A DNA stretch of 51,578 nt from Modestobacter sp. DSM 44400 (GCF_900107175.1 NZ_FNOZ01000029.1:1-51578); one strand, 5' to 3'. Shown: positions 41,115 to 49,434, counted from the first letter of the stretch. Program-made: numbers and translations. The notes: a model not told the origin generated them from the sequence alone.

Positions 41115-43030
41115 GTCCGGGATGCTAGCCGGGCCGGCGCGCGGCCGCGGCGCTCCGCGTCGCGCGGCGACCGGCCTGGGGCGATGCGGTCGGGCCGGCT
41201 GGTGGTGCCCAGCGCCCGGGTGTCGGCGAAGGGGTCGCGTTCGGTGCGCCCGGCCTCGACGAGGGCCAGGAACTCGCTGTAGTCGCCGGTCCCGGGGGTG
41301 CGGCTGGCCAGGGTGCCGGTGAGGTCGACCAGGCGGGTGCCCGGCTTCTCCATCCAGCGCAGCACGAGCTCGGTCTCGTCGACCGATGCGGCCAGCTCCC
41401 CCTCAGGCCCGAGGGGGGTCTCCGCCGTCGCGCGCAGGTCGGCCAGGTGACCGCGGACCGACCGGCCCCGGACGGCGACCCCGGCCGCGACCAGCCGGCC
41501 GCGGCGGACCACCGACAGTTTCCAGCCGCCGGATCCGTCGGGTCGGGCGAGCACCAGCTCCGGAACGGCGGCCAGCGACTCCAGGCGCTGCCGGCGACGC
41601 ACGGCGCGCAGGAGCACGGCGATCCGGTCGCGCAGCACGGCGGCGTCCTCGTAACGGCCCTCGCCGGCGACCCGCTCGACCCGGACGAGCAGCGGCGCGA
41701 CCAGGTCGCGCGGGTCGCACTCGACAGCGGTGCGGAAGACCGCGGCGACAGAGGCGTACTCCTCCCGGCTCTGTGCGCCCGTGCACGGGGCTCCGCACCG
41801 CCCCATGTCGGCCAGTGCGCAGGCGGTGCCGAAGACGGTCGGCGACAGCCGCCTGGTGCACTGGCGCAGGGGCAGGGACTCGTGCACGGCGGCGACCGCG
41901 GCGTCCGCCGCGCGCCGGTCGGGAAACGGGCCGAGGAAAGAGCCGGCGCCGGGGCGGACCCGGCGCACGACCGACAGCCGGGGGAACGGCTCATCGGTCA
42001 GGCGCACCCACAGCGCGCGCTCGGGAAACCGGGACCGGCGGTTGTAGCGGGGCTTGTGCTCGGCGATCAGCCGCAGCTCCCGGACGGCGGCCTCGAGGTC
42101 GTGCGCGCACAGCAGGGCCTCCACCCGCTGTGCGAGCGCAACCATCTCGGTCATCCGGCTGCGTTGCTCGCCGGCGGTGAAGTAGCTGCGCACCCGGGTG
42201 CGCAGGTCGGCCGACGTGCCCACGTACAGCGGCTCGTCGCGAGGCCCGCGGAAGACGTAGACGCCCGGGCCGTGCGGCACGGACTCGGCCAGGTGCCGCT
42301 TGCGCCGCCGCTGCGGGTCGACGTTGCGGGTGAGCCCGGTCAGCTCCTCCAGCGAGGTGACCCCGAGCGGGCCGAGACGCTCGAACAGCCCGTGGAGCAC
42401 GTCGACGGTCGCCCGGGCGTCGTCCAGCGCGCGGTGGCAGGGCTGGGTGCTGGTGGAGAAGAAGGGCGCCAGCGTGCCCAGCTTGCAGTTGGGCACCTCG
42501 TCGCGGGTGAGCAGCCGGCGGGCGAGCACCGCGGTGTCGACGGAGGCGAACGCCGGCCAGGCGATCCCGGAGCCCTCGCAGGCCGCGCGGAGGAAGCCGA
42601 GGTCGAACGGGGCGTTGTGGGCGACCAGCACCGTGCCGCGGGCGAACTCCAGGAAGGCCGGCAGGACGGACTCGATGCGCGGGGCGGCCGCCACCATCAT
42701 CGAGGTGATCCCGGTCAGCACGCTGATGTAGGGCGGGATCTCCCGGCCGGGGTCGACCAGCGTCTGGAACTCGCCGAGCACCTCCCCGGCGCGCACCTTG
42801 ACAGCGCCGATCTCGGTGATCGCGCTGTCCTTCGGGGAGCCGCCGGTGGTCTCGAGGTCGACCACGACGAACGTCACGTCGGCGAGCAGGGTGCCCAGGT
42901 CGTCGATCGTGCCCTGCACGAACTGCAGCACCCTGTCGGGGGAGGCGGTGCCGGCCGGCAGCGGCGGCAGCTCGGCGGACCCGGCCCGGGAGGCGGCCGG
43001 CGGGGACGACGGGACGGGGAGGAACGGCAC
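41111..43030 (-). CDS. DEDDh exonuclease fused to a GIY-YIG/UvrC-like nuclease (Rv2191-like)
   Basis: 639 residues. Residues about 55-215 are a DnaQ-type 3'-5' exonuclease: FVVVDLETTGGSPKDSAITEIGAVKV (ExoI), LVAHNAPFDLGFLRAAC (ExoII), and CHRALDDARATVDVLHGLF (ExoIII with His). A GIY-YIG domain follows: GPGVYVFRGPRDEPLYVGTSADLRTRVRSYF, ending EHKPRYNRR. Then comes a UvrC-like middle with a four-Cys region (LRQCTRRL, GTACALADMGRCGAPCTG) and a UVR-like YEDAAVLRDRIAVLLRAV. GTG 43030 follows TAGCGT at 7 nt. A repair role is likely; the pairing of both nucleases is a known actinobacterial architecture. Confidence 0.92.
   Translation of the reverse strand: MPFLPVPSSPPAASRAGSAELPPLPAGTASPDRVLQFVQGTIDDLGTLLADVTFVVVDLETTGGSPKDSAITEIGAVKVRAGEVLGEFQTLVDPGREIPPYISVLTGITSMMVAAAPRIESVLPAFLEFARGTVLVAHNAPFDLGFLRAACEGSGIAWPAFASVDTAVLARRLLTRDEVPNCKLGTLAPFFSTSTQPCHRALDDARATVDVLHGLFERLGPLGVTSLEELTGLTRNVDPQRRRKRHLAESVPHGPGVYVFRGPRDEPLYVGTSADLRTRVRSYFTAGEQRSRMTEMVALAQRVEALLCAHDLEAAVRELRLIAEHKPRYNRRSRFPERALWVRLTDEPFPRLSVVRRVRPGAGSFLGPFPDRRAADAAVAAVHESLPLRQCTRRLSPTVFGTACALADMGRCGAPCTGAQSREEYASVAAVFRTAVECDPRDLVAPLLVRVERVAGEGRYEDAAVLRDRIAVLLRAVRRRQRLESLAAVPELVLARPDGSGGWKLSVVRRGRLVAAGVAVRGRSVRGHLADLRATAETPLGPEGELAASVDETELVLRWMEKPGTRLVDLTGTLASRTPGTGDYSEFLALVEAGRTERDPFADTRALGTTSRPDRIAPGRSPRDAERRGRAPARLASRT
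41122..41127 (-). promoter_or_regulatory. -10 box for the RAM-domain gene, inside the exonuclease 3' end
   Basis: TAGCAT on the minus strand ends 7 nt before GTG 41114 and lies within the last codons of the exonuclease gene. Confidence 0.4.
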
Positions 43031-43037
43031 GGGGCGG

Positions 43038-43043
43038 ACGCTA
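43038..43043 (-). promoter_or_regulatory. -10 box, leaderless promoter of the exonuclease gene
   Basis: TAGCGT on the minus strand ends 7 nt before GTG 43030. Confidence 0.5.
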
Positions 43044-43205
43044 GGTCGGGGGTCCGACAGTCCCGGGGAGGCCACGCCGCGCCGCCCGCCGTCCCCCGGC
43101 CGGGTGACCGGGGCCGCAGGCAGGCAGCCCGATCACGTAGCAGGTCCGCGACGCAGCTGGCGTCCGCCCGTTGACCTGTCGACGTCGACGGGGAGAGGAG
43201 GTCCG

Positions 43206-44850
43206 GTGTCGCTGCGCACCTCGTGGCGCCTCGGGGTGACCGCGGTCGGGCTGTGCTGGCCCTGCTGCTGTCCCGGGCGCCGTGGCGCTCGCCTCGCCGA
43301 GCGACCAGCCGGGCGGGACGACGGGGTGCTGGACAGCGCCGAGCTCGGCGCCCTGCAGCACCGGGCGGCCGACGTGCAGACCGACCTACGGCAGCGGCAG
43401 GCCGAGGTGGTCGATGCCCGTGAGCAGCAGGCACCGTCCAGACCGCCGCTGACGCCGCCGCCTCGGTCGTCGCCGACGCCGACGGCGTGCTGGCCCAGCG
43501 GCAGGCCGCCGCAGTACGCCTCGGCGGTCTACCGGGACGGCGGCACGCCCAGCGCCCTCAGCGTCCTACTGCGGGGCGGGGACCCCGGCGACGTCATCTC
43601 GGCGCTGGGCTACCTGGAGGCGATCGACCGCCGCGCCACCGCCGTCCTCGCCGCCACGGAGCAGGAGCGCCAGCGGGCCCTGGCCGAGGCCGGCGCGGCC
43701 AAGCAGGCGCTCACCGAGGCCCGGGCCCGGGCCGACGTGGTCGATGCCCAGGTCGGCGAGCTGAAGGCGACCGCCCGGGCGGTCACCCGGGACCTCGACC
43801 GCGCCCTGGGGGCGGTAGACCTGCAGCTGGCCCAGCTGCAGCAGGACCAGACGGACGTCAACGCCTGCACGGCCGGCAACTGGCGGCCCTACGTGGACGA
43901 GCTGGCGGCCGCCGGCGTCGTCCCCCCGCCGGCCGCGGCGCTGCGCGACCCGGTGGCCGGGCTGCCCGGTGGGCTGGTGCCCGTGGGTGCCGCGGGGGGA
44001 GGAGCCCAGCCGGGGGCCGCCCAGCTGTCGCGCCGGCCCAGTCCCTGCTCGTGCTCTCCGGCGGAGACGATCGCAGCGGTGAGCGCGGCGATGGCCGACC
44101 TCGGGATGCCGTACGCCCCGGGTCCGGAGGCCTTCGACTGCGGGTCGCTGGTCGCCAGCGCCAGCGCCGCGGCCGGGCTGGCCCTGCCCGGCGACCAGTC
44201 CGGGCTCTTCTCGGTCACCGCCCCGGTCGCGGCCGCGGACGTGCTGCCGGGGGACCTGGTGTTCCTGGGCAGTGCGGAGTCGGATCTGAGCCACGTCGGG
44301 ATCGCCCTGGACCCCGCCACGATGGTGGCCGCCGACGCCCGCGCCGGCGCGGTGGTGGTGCGGACGCTGCCCGCCGACCAGGTGCTGGGGATCGGCGGAC
44401 CAGCCTGGCCCAGCGCGCACCGGTGTCGCCGCCGGGCCCCAGGACGGCGCGCTGCCCGTCGAGTGCGGCAACACCGTCCACCCGGCCAGCTACGACGGGA
44501 CGCGGGCCTGGGGCGGCTCTCCCAACGGCCTCGTCCCGCCCAGCGCGCTGTGCCCGCTTTGAGCCGGCGGCCACCAACTGCGTTGCGATGCCGGGCGGCC
44601 TACCGGGCGATGTCCGCCGCCGCCCAGGCGGCCCTCGGCGCGCCGATCTGCATCACCGACTCCTACCGCGCCTATGCCTCCCAGGTGCGCCTCTACGGCG
44701 AGATGCCCGCGCTGGCCGCGGTGCCCGGCACCAGCAACCGCGGCTGGAGCCTGGTGGTCGACCTGTGCGGCGGCATCGACTCCTTCGGCACCGCGCAGTA
44801 CGCCTGGATGGTGGCCTACGTGGGGCGCTTCGGCTTCGTCCACCCGACTA
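43206..44850 (+). pseudogene. Decayed NlpC/P60 plus VanY-type wall hydrolase gene
   Basis: GTG 43206 with GGAGG upstream starts a signal peptide (SLRTSWRLGVTAVGL) that continues only by changing frame: VLALLLS, then GAVALASPSDQPG, then DDGVLDSAELGALQHRAADVQ. A coiled-coil stretch is broken again near 43440-43500 and returns at YASAVYRDGG. The NlpC/P60 part has DLGMPYAPGPEAFDCGSLVASAS (catalytic Cys, but DCGS for the usual DCSG) and LSHVGIAL (His). After about 44400 the frame changes (LPVECGNTVHPASYDG) and meets a TGA near 44560. The VanY-like domain (ICITDSYRAYASQVRLYGEMPA) has SNRGWSL where a zinc His is expected, and its end is cut after FGFVHP. At least five indels plus lost active-site residues mark a dead gene. 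Confidence 0.85.
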
Positions 44851-44913
44851 GATGTCGGTGGCTGCCCCTAGCGTCCGCGGCGTTCGGACCACAGGGAGAG
44901 AAGGGGAGCCGCC

Positions 44914-45276
44914 GTGCTCATCGACTGCGACACCTGCACCGTCCGCGGGCCCGGCTGTGACGACTGCGTCGTCACCGTGCTGCTGGGCGCACCGCCGGGC
45001 TGGCGGAACAGCGAGCCCACCGTCGTGCCACTGATCCGCCGGCCCCGGGTCGCCGACCACCCCTTGGCCGTGACCCCGTCCGTGGCCGTCGCCGGTGACC
45101 TGCCGCACGTCCACGGCGAGGGCGAGGAGCTCCGCCCGGTCGTCGAGCTCGACGACGTCGAGCGTCGCGCGGTGCGGGCGTTGGCAGATTTCGGCCTGGT
45201 TCCGCCGTTACGTCATCAGGATGCGTCAACCGGCACGCCTGGACGCGACACGGCGGGAAACCGCCACGTGAGCTGA
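44914..45276 (+). CDS. Small CxxC protein, conserved in actinobacteria
   Basis: 120 residues. The N-terminus has two Cys pairs, CDTC (5-8) and CDDC (15-18), with VRGPG between, which suggests a zinc or Fe-S knuckle: MLIDCDTCTVRGPGCDDCVVTVLLGAP. The C-terminal part has ELDDVERRAVRALADFGLVPPLR, found in relatives. GTG 44914 has AAGGGGAG upstream. I know it only as a hypothetical located beside NlpC/P60 genes. No signal peptide. Its stop lies just before the riboswitch region. Confidence 0.8.
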   Translation: MLIDCDTCTVRGPGCDDCVVTVLLGAPPGWRNSEPTVVPLIRRPRVADHPLAVTPSVAVAGDLPHVHGEGEELRPVVELDDVERRAVRALADFGLVPPLRHQDASTGTPGRDTAGNRHVS

Positions 45277-45384
45277 CGAATCGCGTGCTTGTGATTTGTC
45301 ATGGTCTGTGCCGGATTGGACGTTTGACGGGGCTATGTCTCGGTCGGATCACGGACTTACTGTCTCCTCGTCCGGGAGAGTGGT

Positions 45385-45583
45385 CGTCGCCGCACACAGG
45401 GTGACCTCGATCGGGCACCGCCGAACCAGCCGGCCACACAGCCGTCTGGACCGGGGACCCACCGCAGTCCTGGGTGAGTTCTCGCGCGTCCCGCACGCCG
45501 GGTCGCACGCGTCGACGACGGCGCGCAGAGATAGGGCCGTCTCCTTCCGGCCCGAACCCGTCAGCTAACTCGGTAGGCGGTCG
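45385..45583 (+). promoter_or_regulatory. c-di-AMP riboswitch (ydaO-yuaA class)
   Basis: The 3' hallmark CCCGAACCCGTCAGCTAACT (45551-45570), followed by CGGTAGGCGG, is nearly identical to the conserved end of ydaO riboswitches. Upstream lie the other conserved blocks: CACCGCCGAACC (45416-45427) and GGGGACCCACCGCAGTCCTGGGTGA region (45450-45476). It ends about 30 nt before the start of an NlpC/P60 hydrolase. In actinobacteria this class turns off wall hydrolase genes when c-di-AMP is bound. A TACTGT -10 at 45358-45363 could be the promoter. The rest of 45277-45611 holds nothing else. Confidence 0.88.
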
Positions 45584-45611
45584 ATGTGGAGGAAATGGAG
45601 TCCCGCCAACT

Positions 45612-46769
45612 GTGGCGAGCCCTCACCTGTCTGTCCAGCGCGCCCGCACCGCCTCCTCGACGGAGCCGGCTCTCACCGCTCGTGCTCCCCGCCGGGTCGG
45701 CCGGTTCCGCGCCGCCGTGCTGCTCACCGCCGCCGCCAGCCTCGGCCTGACCCTCCTGCCCGGCACGGCCGACGCCACTCCGGGTAACGCGGTCACCCAG
45801 GCGAGGACCGCCGCGGAGGCGACCCAGCTGGTCGCCGACGCGCAGCACCACCTCGAGGCCGTGAGCGAGCAGGTCAACGACGCACAGGTCACCCTCGAGC
45901 AGCAGCAGGGCGCCGCGGACGCCGCCGGTGCGGCGCTCGCCGCCGCCCAGGAGCAGCTGGCCGTCCTGGACGGGCAGATGCGCCAGGTCGCCCGGAGCGC
46001 CTTCACCGGTCAGAACCTCTCCCGGTTCAACGCGCTCATGACCAGCGGCTCGGCTGAGGAGTTCCTCGCCCAGGTCAACACCCTCGACGTCATCGCCGGG
46101 CACACCAGCGACGTCCTCGCCCAGGTCGGTGCCGCGGCTGCGGCCGCCACCGAAGCGGAGACGGCCGCCGACGGCGCGGCCGCCGCCGCAAAGCAGTCCC
46201 TCGACGACGTCAGCGCCCAGCAGGCCGACCTGCAGGCCGGGATCGCCGACTACACGGCCCAGTACGACGAGCTGAGCGCCGCCCAGCAGGCGCAGGTCGC
46301 CCAGGCCCACGCCGGGCCGGCGCTGGAGGCGCCCGACACGGTGTCGGTGTCGACCGTGTCCTCGCCGTCCGCCGCGTCCGCCGCGACCGACGCGACCGCC
46401 GGAGCCCTGGCGCCCAGCGAAGCCGCGCAGACGGCGGTCGAGACGGCGCTGGCCCAGGTCGGCGATGCCTACGTGTGGGGCGCGGGCGGGCCGAGTGCCT
46501 TCGACTGCTCCGGGCTGATGCAGTACGCCTACGCCGCCGCCGGGATCACCCTGCCGCACTCCAGCCGGGCGCAGTCCGCGATGGGCGCCGCCGTGTCGCG
46601 CAGCGAGCTGCAGCCCGGCGACATGGTTTTCTTCTACAGCCCGGTCAGCCACGTCGGCATGTACGTGGGCAACGGCAAGATGGTGCACGCGGCCACCTTC
46701 GGGGTGCCGGTTCAGGTGACCAGCGTCGACATGAAGGGCTACGTGGGCGCCCGCCGCATGGCCGGCTGA
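45612..46769 (+). CDS. Secreted NlpC/P60 peptidoglycan hydrolase (RipC-like)
   Basis: 385 residues. GTG 45612 (MASPHLSVQRARTASS) is the likely start, with GGAG about 11 nt upstream and just after the riboswitch. A signal peptide spans about 30-60 (FRAAVLLTAAASLGLTLLPGTADA). A long coiled coil (about 65-240, rich in Ala/Gln/Glu) regulates such enzymes, often through FtsEX-type partners. The NlpC/P60 domain is VWGAGGPSAFDCSGLMQYAY (catalytic Cys), PGDMVFFYSPVSHVGMYVG (His) and HAATFGVPV (third polar residue). It cuts D-Glu-mDAP bonds. It corresponds by place to Rv2190c. Confidence 0.93.
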   Translation: MASPHLSVQRARTASSTEPALTARAPRRVGRFRAAVLLTAAASLGLTLLPGTADATPGNAVTQARTAAEATQLVADAQHHLEAVSEQVNDAQVTLEQQQGAADAAGAALAAAQEQLAVLDGQMRQVARSAFTGQNLSRFNALMTSGSAEEFLAQVNTLDVIAGHTSDVLAQVGAAAAAATEAETAADGAAAAAKQSLDDVSAQQADLQAGIADYTAQYDELSAAQQAQVAQAHAGPALEAPDTVSVSTVSSPSAASAATDATAGALAPSEAAQTAVETALAQVGDAYVWGAGGPSAFDCSGLMQYAYAAAGITLPHSSRAQSAMGAAVSRSELQPGDMVFFYSPVSHVGMYVGNGKMVHAATFGVPVQVTSVDMKGYVGARRMAG

Positions 46770-46819
46770 CCGGCTCGGCGGGTCCGTGAGGCCGGCGCCG
46801 AACGCACAGGTCCCGCGCC

Positions 46820-46825
46820 TAAGCT
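46820..46825 (+). promoter_or_regulatory. -10 box upstream of the M48 protease gene
   Basis: TAAGCT ends 7 nt before GTG 46833 of a nine-codon ORF, the spacing seen at other leaderless starts here. Confidence 0.4.
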
Positions 46826-46832
46826 GCGCAAC

Positions 46833-46859
46833 GTGTGCGAGGTGCGAGCTCACGCATGA
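46833..46859 (+). CDS. Possible leaderless short ORF ahead of the M48 protease
   Basis: GTG 46833 to TGA 46859 encodes MCEVRAHA. It is placed exactly like the other leaderless starts and 73 nt before the protease GTG. It may be chance. Confidence 0.3.
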   Translation: MCEVRAHA

Positions 46860-46898
46860 GCCCAGCAGCACCGCGAACGCGGTCGGCGAGCTGGCGGC

Positions 46899-46929
46899 AC
46901 CTCCCGCTTGCGGGGGACAGCGAGGAGGT
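46899..46929 (+). promoter_or_regulatory. Possible ribosome-site sequestering hairpin
   Basis: ACCTCC (46899-46904) can pair with GGAGGT (46924-46929), the Shine-Dalgarno of the M48 protease. A competing small stem (CCCGC/GCGGG) lies between. Confidence 0.35.
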
Positions 46930-46932
46930 CGC

Positions 46933-48198
46933 GTGAGCGCCCGACGCCTCGCGCTCCTGGCGGCGCTCGTGCTCGGCGCCGCCGTGGCCGTGGTCATCGT
47001 CGTCGCCACCCCCTGGGACCTGCTCCCCACCCCGCCCGGTGGGCGCACCCCGGTCGACCCGACGGCGACCTTCACCCCGGCGCAGGTCGACCGGGCGGAG
47101 TCCTTCGCCGCGGCGCTGCGCCCGGCCTCGCTCGTCTCCCTTCTGCTCAGCCTGGTGGTGGCCGGGCTGTTCGGGCTGACCCGGGCCGGTGCGGCCATCG
47201 TCCGGGCGGTGGCCCGCCCGCTCGGCGGGGGCTGGGTCTGGCAGGTCCTGCTCGGCTCGATCGCGCTGCTGGTCCTCGGCCGCCTGGTCACGCTGCCGTT
47301 GTCGGCCTACGGCGAGGTGGTCCGTCACCGGTACGGGCTGTCCACCCGGGGGTGGGGGCTGTGGGCCCGGGACGTCGCCACCTCCACGGCCATCAACGCG
47401 GGGCTGACGGCGCTGACGCTGCTGGCGGTCGTCGCCCTGGCCCGGCGGGCGCCCCGCACGTGGTGGGCCTGGGCGGCCGGGGGGGCTGCCGCACTGGTGT
47501 TGGTCGGCTCGTTCCTCTACCCGCTGGTCATCGAGCCCGCGTTCAACCGCTTCGAGTCGATGCCGGCCAGTGCTCTGCGCACCGACCTGCTGACCCTCGC
47601 CGAGCGCAACGGCACCCCGGTGGACGACGTCCTCGTCGCCGACGCGAGCCGGCGCACCACGGCGCTGAACGCCTACGTCTCCGGGTTCGGCTCGACCCGG
47701 CGGATCGTCATCTACGACACGCTGCTGAACCAGTTGCCCGACGACGAGGTGGAGTCGATCGTCGCCCACGAGCTCGGCCACGTCTCCGCCGACGACGTGC
47801 TCACCGGCACGCTGATCGGTGCCCTCGGCGCGGCCGCCGGGGTCGCCCTGCTCGGCTGGCTGCTCGGCTGGACCGCGCTGCTGCGGCGGGCCGGCGCCGA
47901 CGGCCCCGGCGACCCGCGCGCGGTCGGCCTGGTGCTGTTCCTCATCGCCGTCGGCACGCTGCTGTCCACCCCCGTGCAGAACGGCGTCTCGCGGCAACTC
48001 GAGGCGCGGGCCGACCTGCATGCCCTGGACCTCACCGAGGACCCCGCGGCCTTCGCCGACGTCCAGCGGAAGCTGGGGGTGGCCAACCTCTCCGACCCGG
48101 ACCCCCCCGCGCTGTGGCAGTGGATCTTCGGCACCCACCCGACCACCGCGCAGCGGATCGCCTTCGTCGGCGACTGGGCCGCGCTGCACGACCGGTGA
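46933..48198 (+). CDS. M48 family membrane metalloprotease (Ste24/CAAX-like)
   Basis: 421 residues. A lipid-facing N-terminal helix, then three to four helices (SLVSLLLSLVVAGLFGLT, VWQVLLGSIALLVLGRLVTLPL, AAALVLVGSFLYPLVIEPAFNRF). The Ste24-type domain has RRTTALNAYVSGFGSTRRIVIYDTLL, the zinc motif HELGH (279-283) in IVAHELGHVSADD, and the third ligand Glu in RQLEARADLHAL. The active site faces the membrane interface. GTG 46933 follows GAGGAGG. It overlaps pimB by GTGA. Substrates unknown. Confidence 0.92.
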   Translation: MSARRLALLAALVLGAAVAVVIVVATPWDLLPTPPGGRTPVDPTATFTPAQVDRAESFAAALRPASLVSLLLSLVVAGLFGLTRAGAAIVRAVARPLGGGWVWQVLLGSIALLVLGRLVTLPLSAYGEVVRHRYGLSTRGWGLWARDVATSTAINAGLTALTLLAVVALARRAPRTWWAWAAGGAAALVLVGSFLYPLVIEPAFNRFESMPASALRTDLLTLAERNGTPVDDVLVADASRRTTALNAYVSGFGSTRRIVIYDTLLNQLPDDEVESIVAHELGHVSADDVLTGTLIGALGAAAGVALLGWLLGWTALLRRAGADGPGDPRAVGLVLFLIAVGTLLSTPVQNGVSRQLEARADLHALDLTEDPAAFADVQRKLGVANLSDPDPPALWQWIFGTHPTTAQRIAFVGDWAALHDR

Positions 48199-49328
48199 CC
48201 GCCACCCCGCACCGGACGCTGGTCGTCACCAACGACTTTCCGCCGCGGCAGGGCGGCATCCAGACCTTCGTCGCCGCGCTGCTGGCCCGCCGCCCGCCGG
48301 GGTCGCTGGTGGTGCTCGCCTCGGACCACCCGGGCGCGGCCGAGCACGACGCGGCCCTGCCGTACCCGGTGGTCCGCGCGCCGACCGGCATGCTGCTGCC
48401 CACCCCGGCGACCGCCCGGACGGCGACCCGGCTGGTTCGCGAGTACGGCTGCCGGACGGCCTTCTTCGGTGCGGCCGCGCCGCTGGGCCTGCTCGCCCCG
48501 GCGCTGCGCCGGGCCGGCGTGGAGCACCTGGTCGGGGCCACCCACGGCCACGAGACCGGCTGGGTGGCGCTGCCGGGCGCCCGGGCGGTGATGCGCCGGA
48601 TCGCCGGCGGCCTCGACGTCCTGACCTACATCAGTGAGTACACCCACGACCGGCTGGCGCCGGCGCTGGCCGGCCGCACCCGTCTCGCGCAGCTCTCCCC
48701 GGGCGTGGACGTCGACGCTTTCACCGCCGACGTCGACGGCCGCACCGTACGGGCCCGGTACGGGCTCGGCGACGCCCCGGTCGTGGTGTGTGTGTCCCGG
48801 CTGGTGCCCCGCAAGGGCCAGGACGTGCTGGTCGAGGCCTGGCCCCGGGTGCTGGCCCGGCACCCGGACGCGCGCCTGCTGCTGGTCGGCGGCGGGCCGT
48901 TGGAGCAGCAGCTGAGGCGCGCGGTCGCCGACCGCGGACTGGCGGCCTCGGTGGTGCTGACCGGGGGAGTGGCGGGAGCCGACCTGCCCCGGCACTACGC
49001 CGCCGGTGATGTGTTCGCGATGCCCTGTCGTACCCGCCGTCGCGGCCTGGACGTCGAGGGGCTCGGCATGGTCTACCTGGAGGCGGCCGCCTGCGGGCTG
49101 CCGGTGGTGGCCGGCACCTCTGGCGGGGCGCCGGAGACCGTCCAGGAGGGCGTCACCGGGCACGTCGTCGACCCGCGGTCACCCGCCGCGGTGGCCGCGG
49201 CGCTGACCGGGCTGCTCGACGACCCGGCCCGGGCGCGGACCATGGGCGCCGCCGGCCGCGCGTGGGTCGAGCAGCGCTGGTCGTGGACGTCGATCGCCGA
49301 CGCGTTCGGCCAGCTGCTCGACGGCTAG
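48195..49328 (+). CDS. pimB: GT4 mannosyltransferase, PimB'-like
   Basis: 377 residues. N-terminal acceptor domain: TLVVTNDFPPRQGGIQTFVAALLARRP and ATHGHETGWVALPGARAVMRRI. C-terminal donor domain: VVVCVSRLVPRKGQDVLVEAWPRVL, LLLVGGGPLEQQL, and the donor-site EX7E-type stretch DVEGLGMVYLEAAACGLPVVAGTSGGAPETV, preceded by PCRTRRRGLDVEG. These are hallmarks of PimB', which adds the second mannose to PI-monomannoside from GDP-mannose on the inner leaflet. The same gene stands next to fadD15 in mycobacteria (Rv2188c). GTG 48195 overlaps the M48 stop. Confidence 0.88.
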   Translation: MTATPHRTLVVTNDFPPRQGGIQTFVAALLARRPPGSLVVLASDHPGAAEHDAALPYPVVRAPTGMLLPTPATARTATRLVREYGCRTAFFGAAAPLGLLAPALRRAGVEHLVGATHGHETGWVALPGARAVMRRIAGGLDVLTYISEYTHDRLAPALAGRTRLAQLSPGVDVDAFTADVDGRTVRARYGLGDAPVVVCVSRLVPRKGQDVLVEAWPRVLARHPDARLLLVGGGPLEQQLRRAVADRGLAASVVLTGGVAGADLPRHYAAGDVFAMPCRTRRRGLDVEGLGMVYLEAAACGLPVVAGTSGGAPETVQEGVTGHVVDPRSPAAVAAALTGLLDDPARARTMGAAGRAWVEQRWSWTSIADAFGQLLDG

Positions 49329-49337
49329 CGGCTCCGC

Positions 49338-49434
49338 GGCCCCCTCCCGGGTACCGCCCCGAGCCTGCGAGGGGTGGGGAGGACGGGGTCCTTCTACCGA
49401 GCCTGCGAGGGGTGGGGGGCAGCGGGGTCCTCTT
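49338..49434 (-). repeat. Dispersed intergenic hairpin repeat, copies D1 and D2 in tandem
   Basis: On minus: D2 starts GAGGACCCCGCTGCCCCCC, reaches CCTCGCAGGCTCGG and breaks off; D1 follows with AAGGACCCCGTCCTCCCC, CCTCGCAGGCTCGGGG and ends GGAGGGGGCC. D2 lies inside the last 12 codons and stop of the fadD gene. D1 could act as its terminator and as the end for convergent pimB. Confidence 0.7.
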
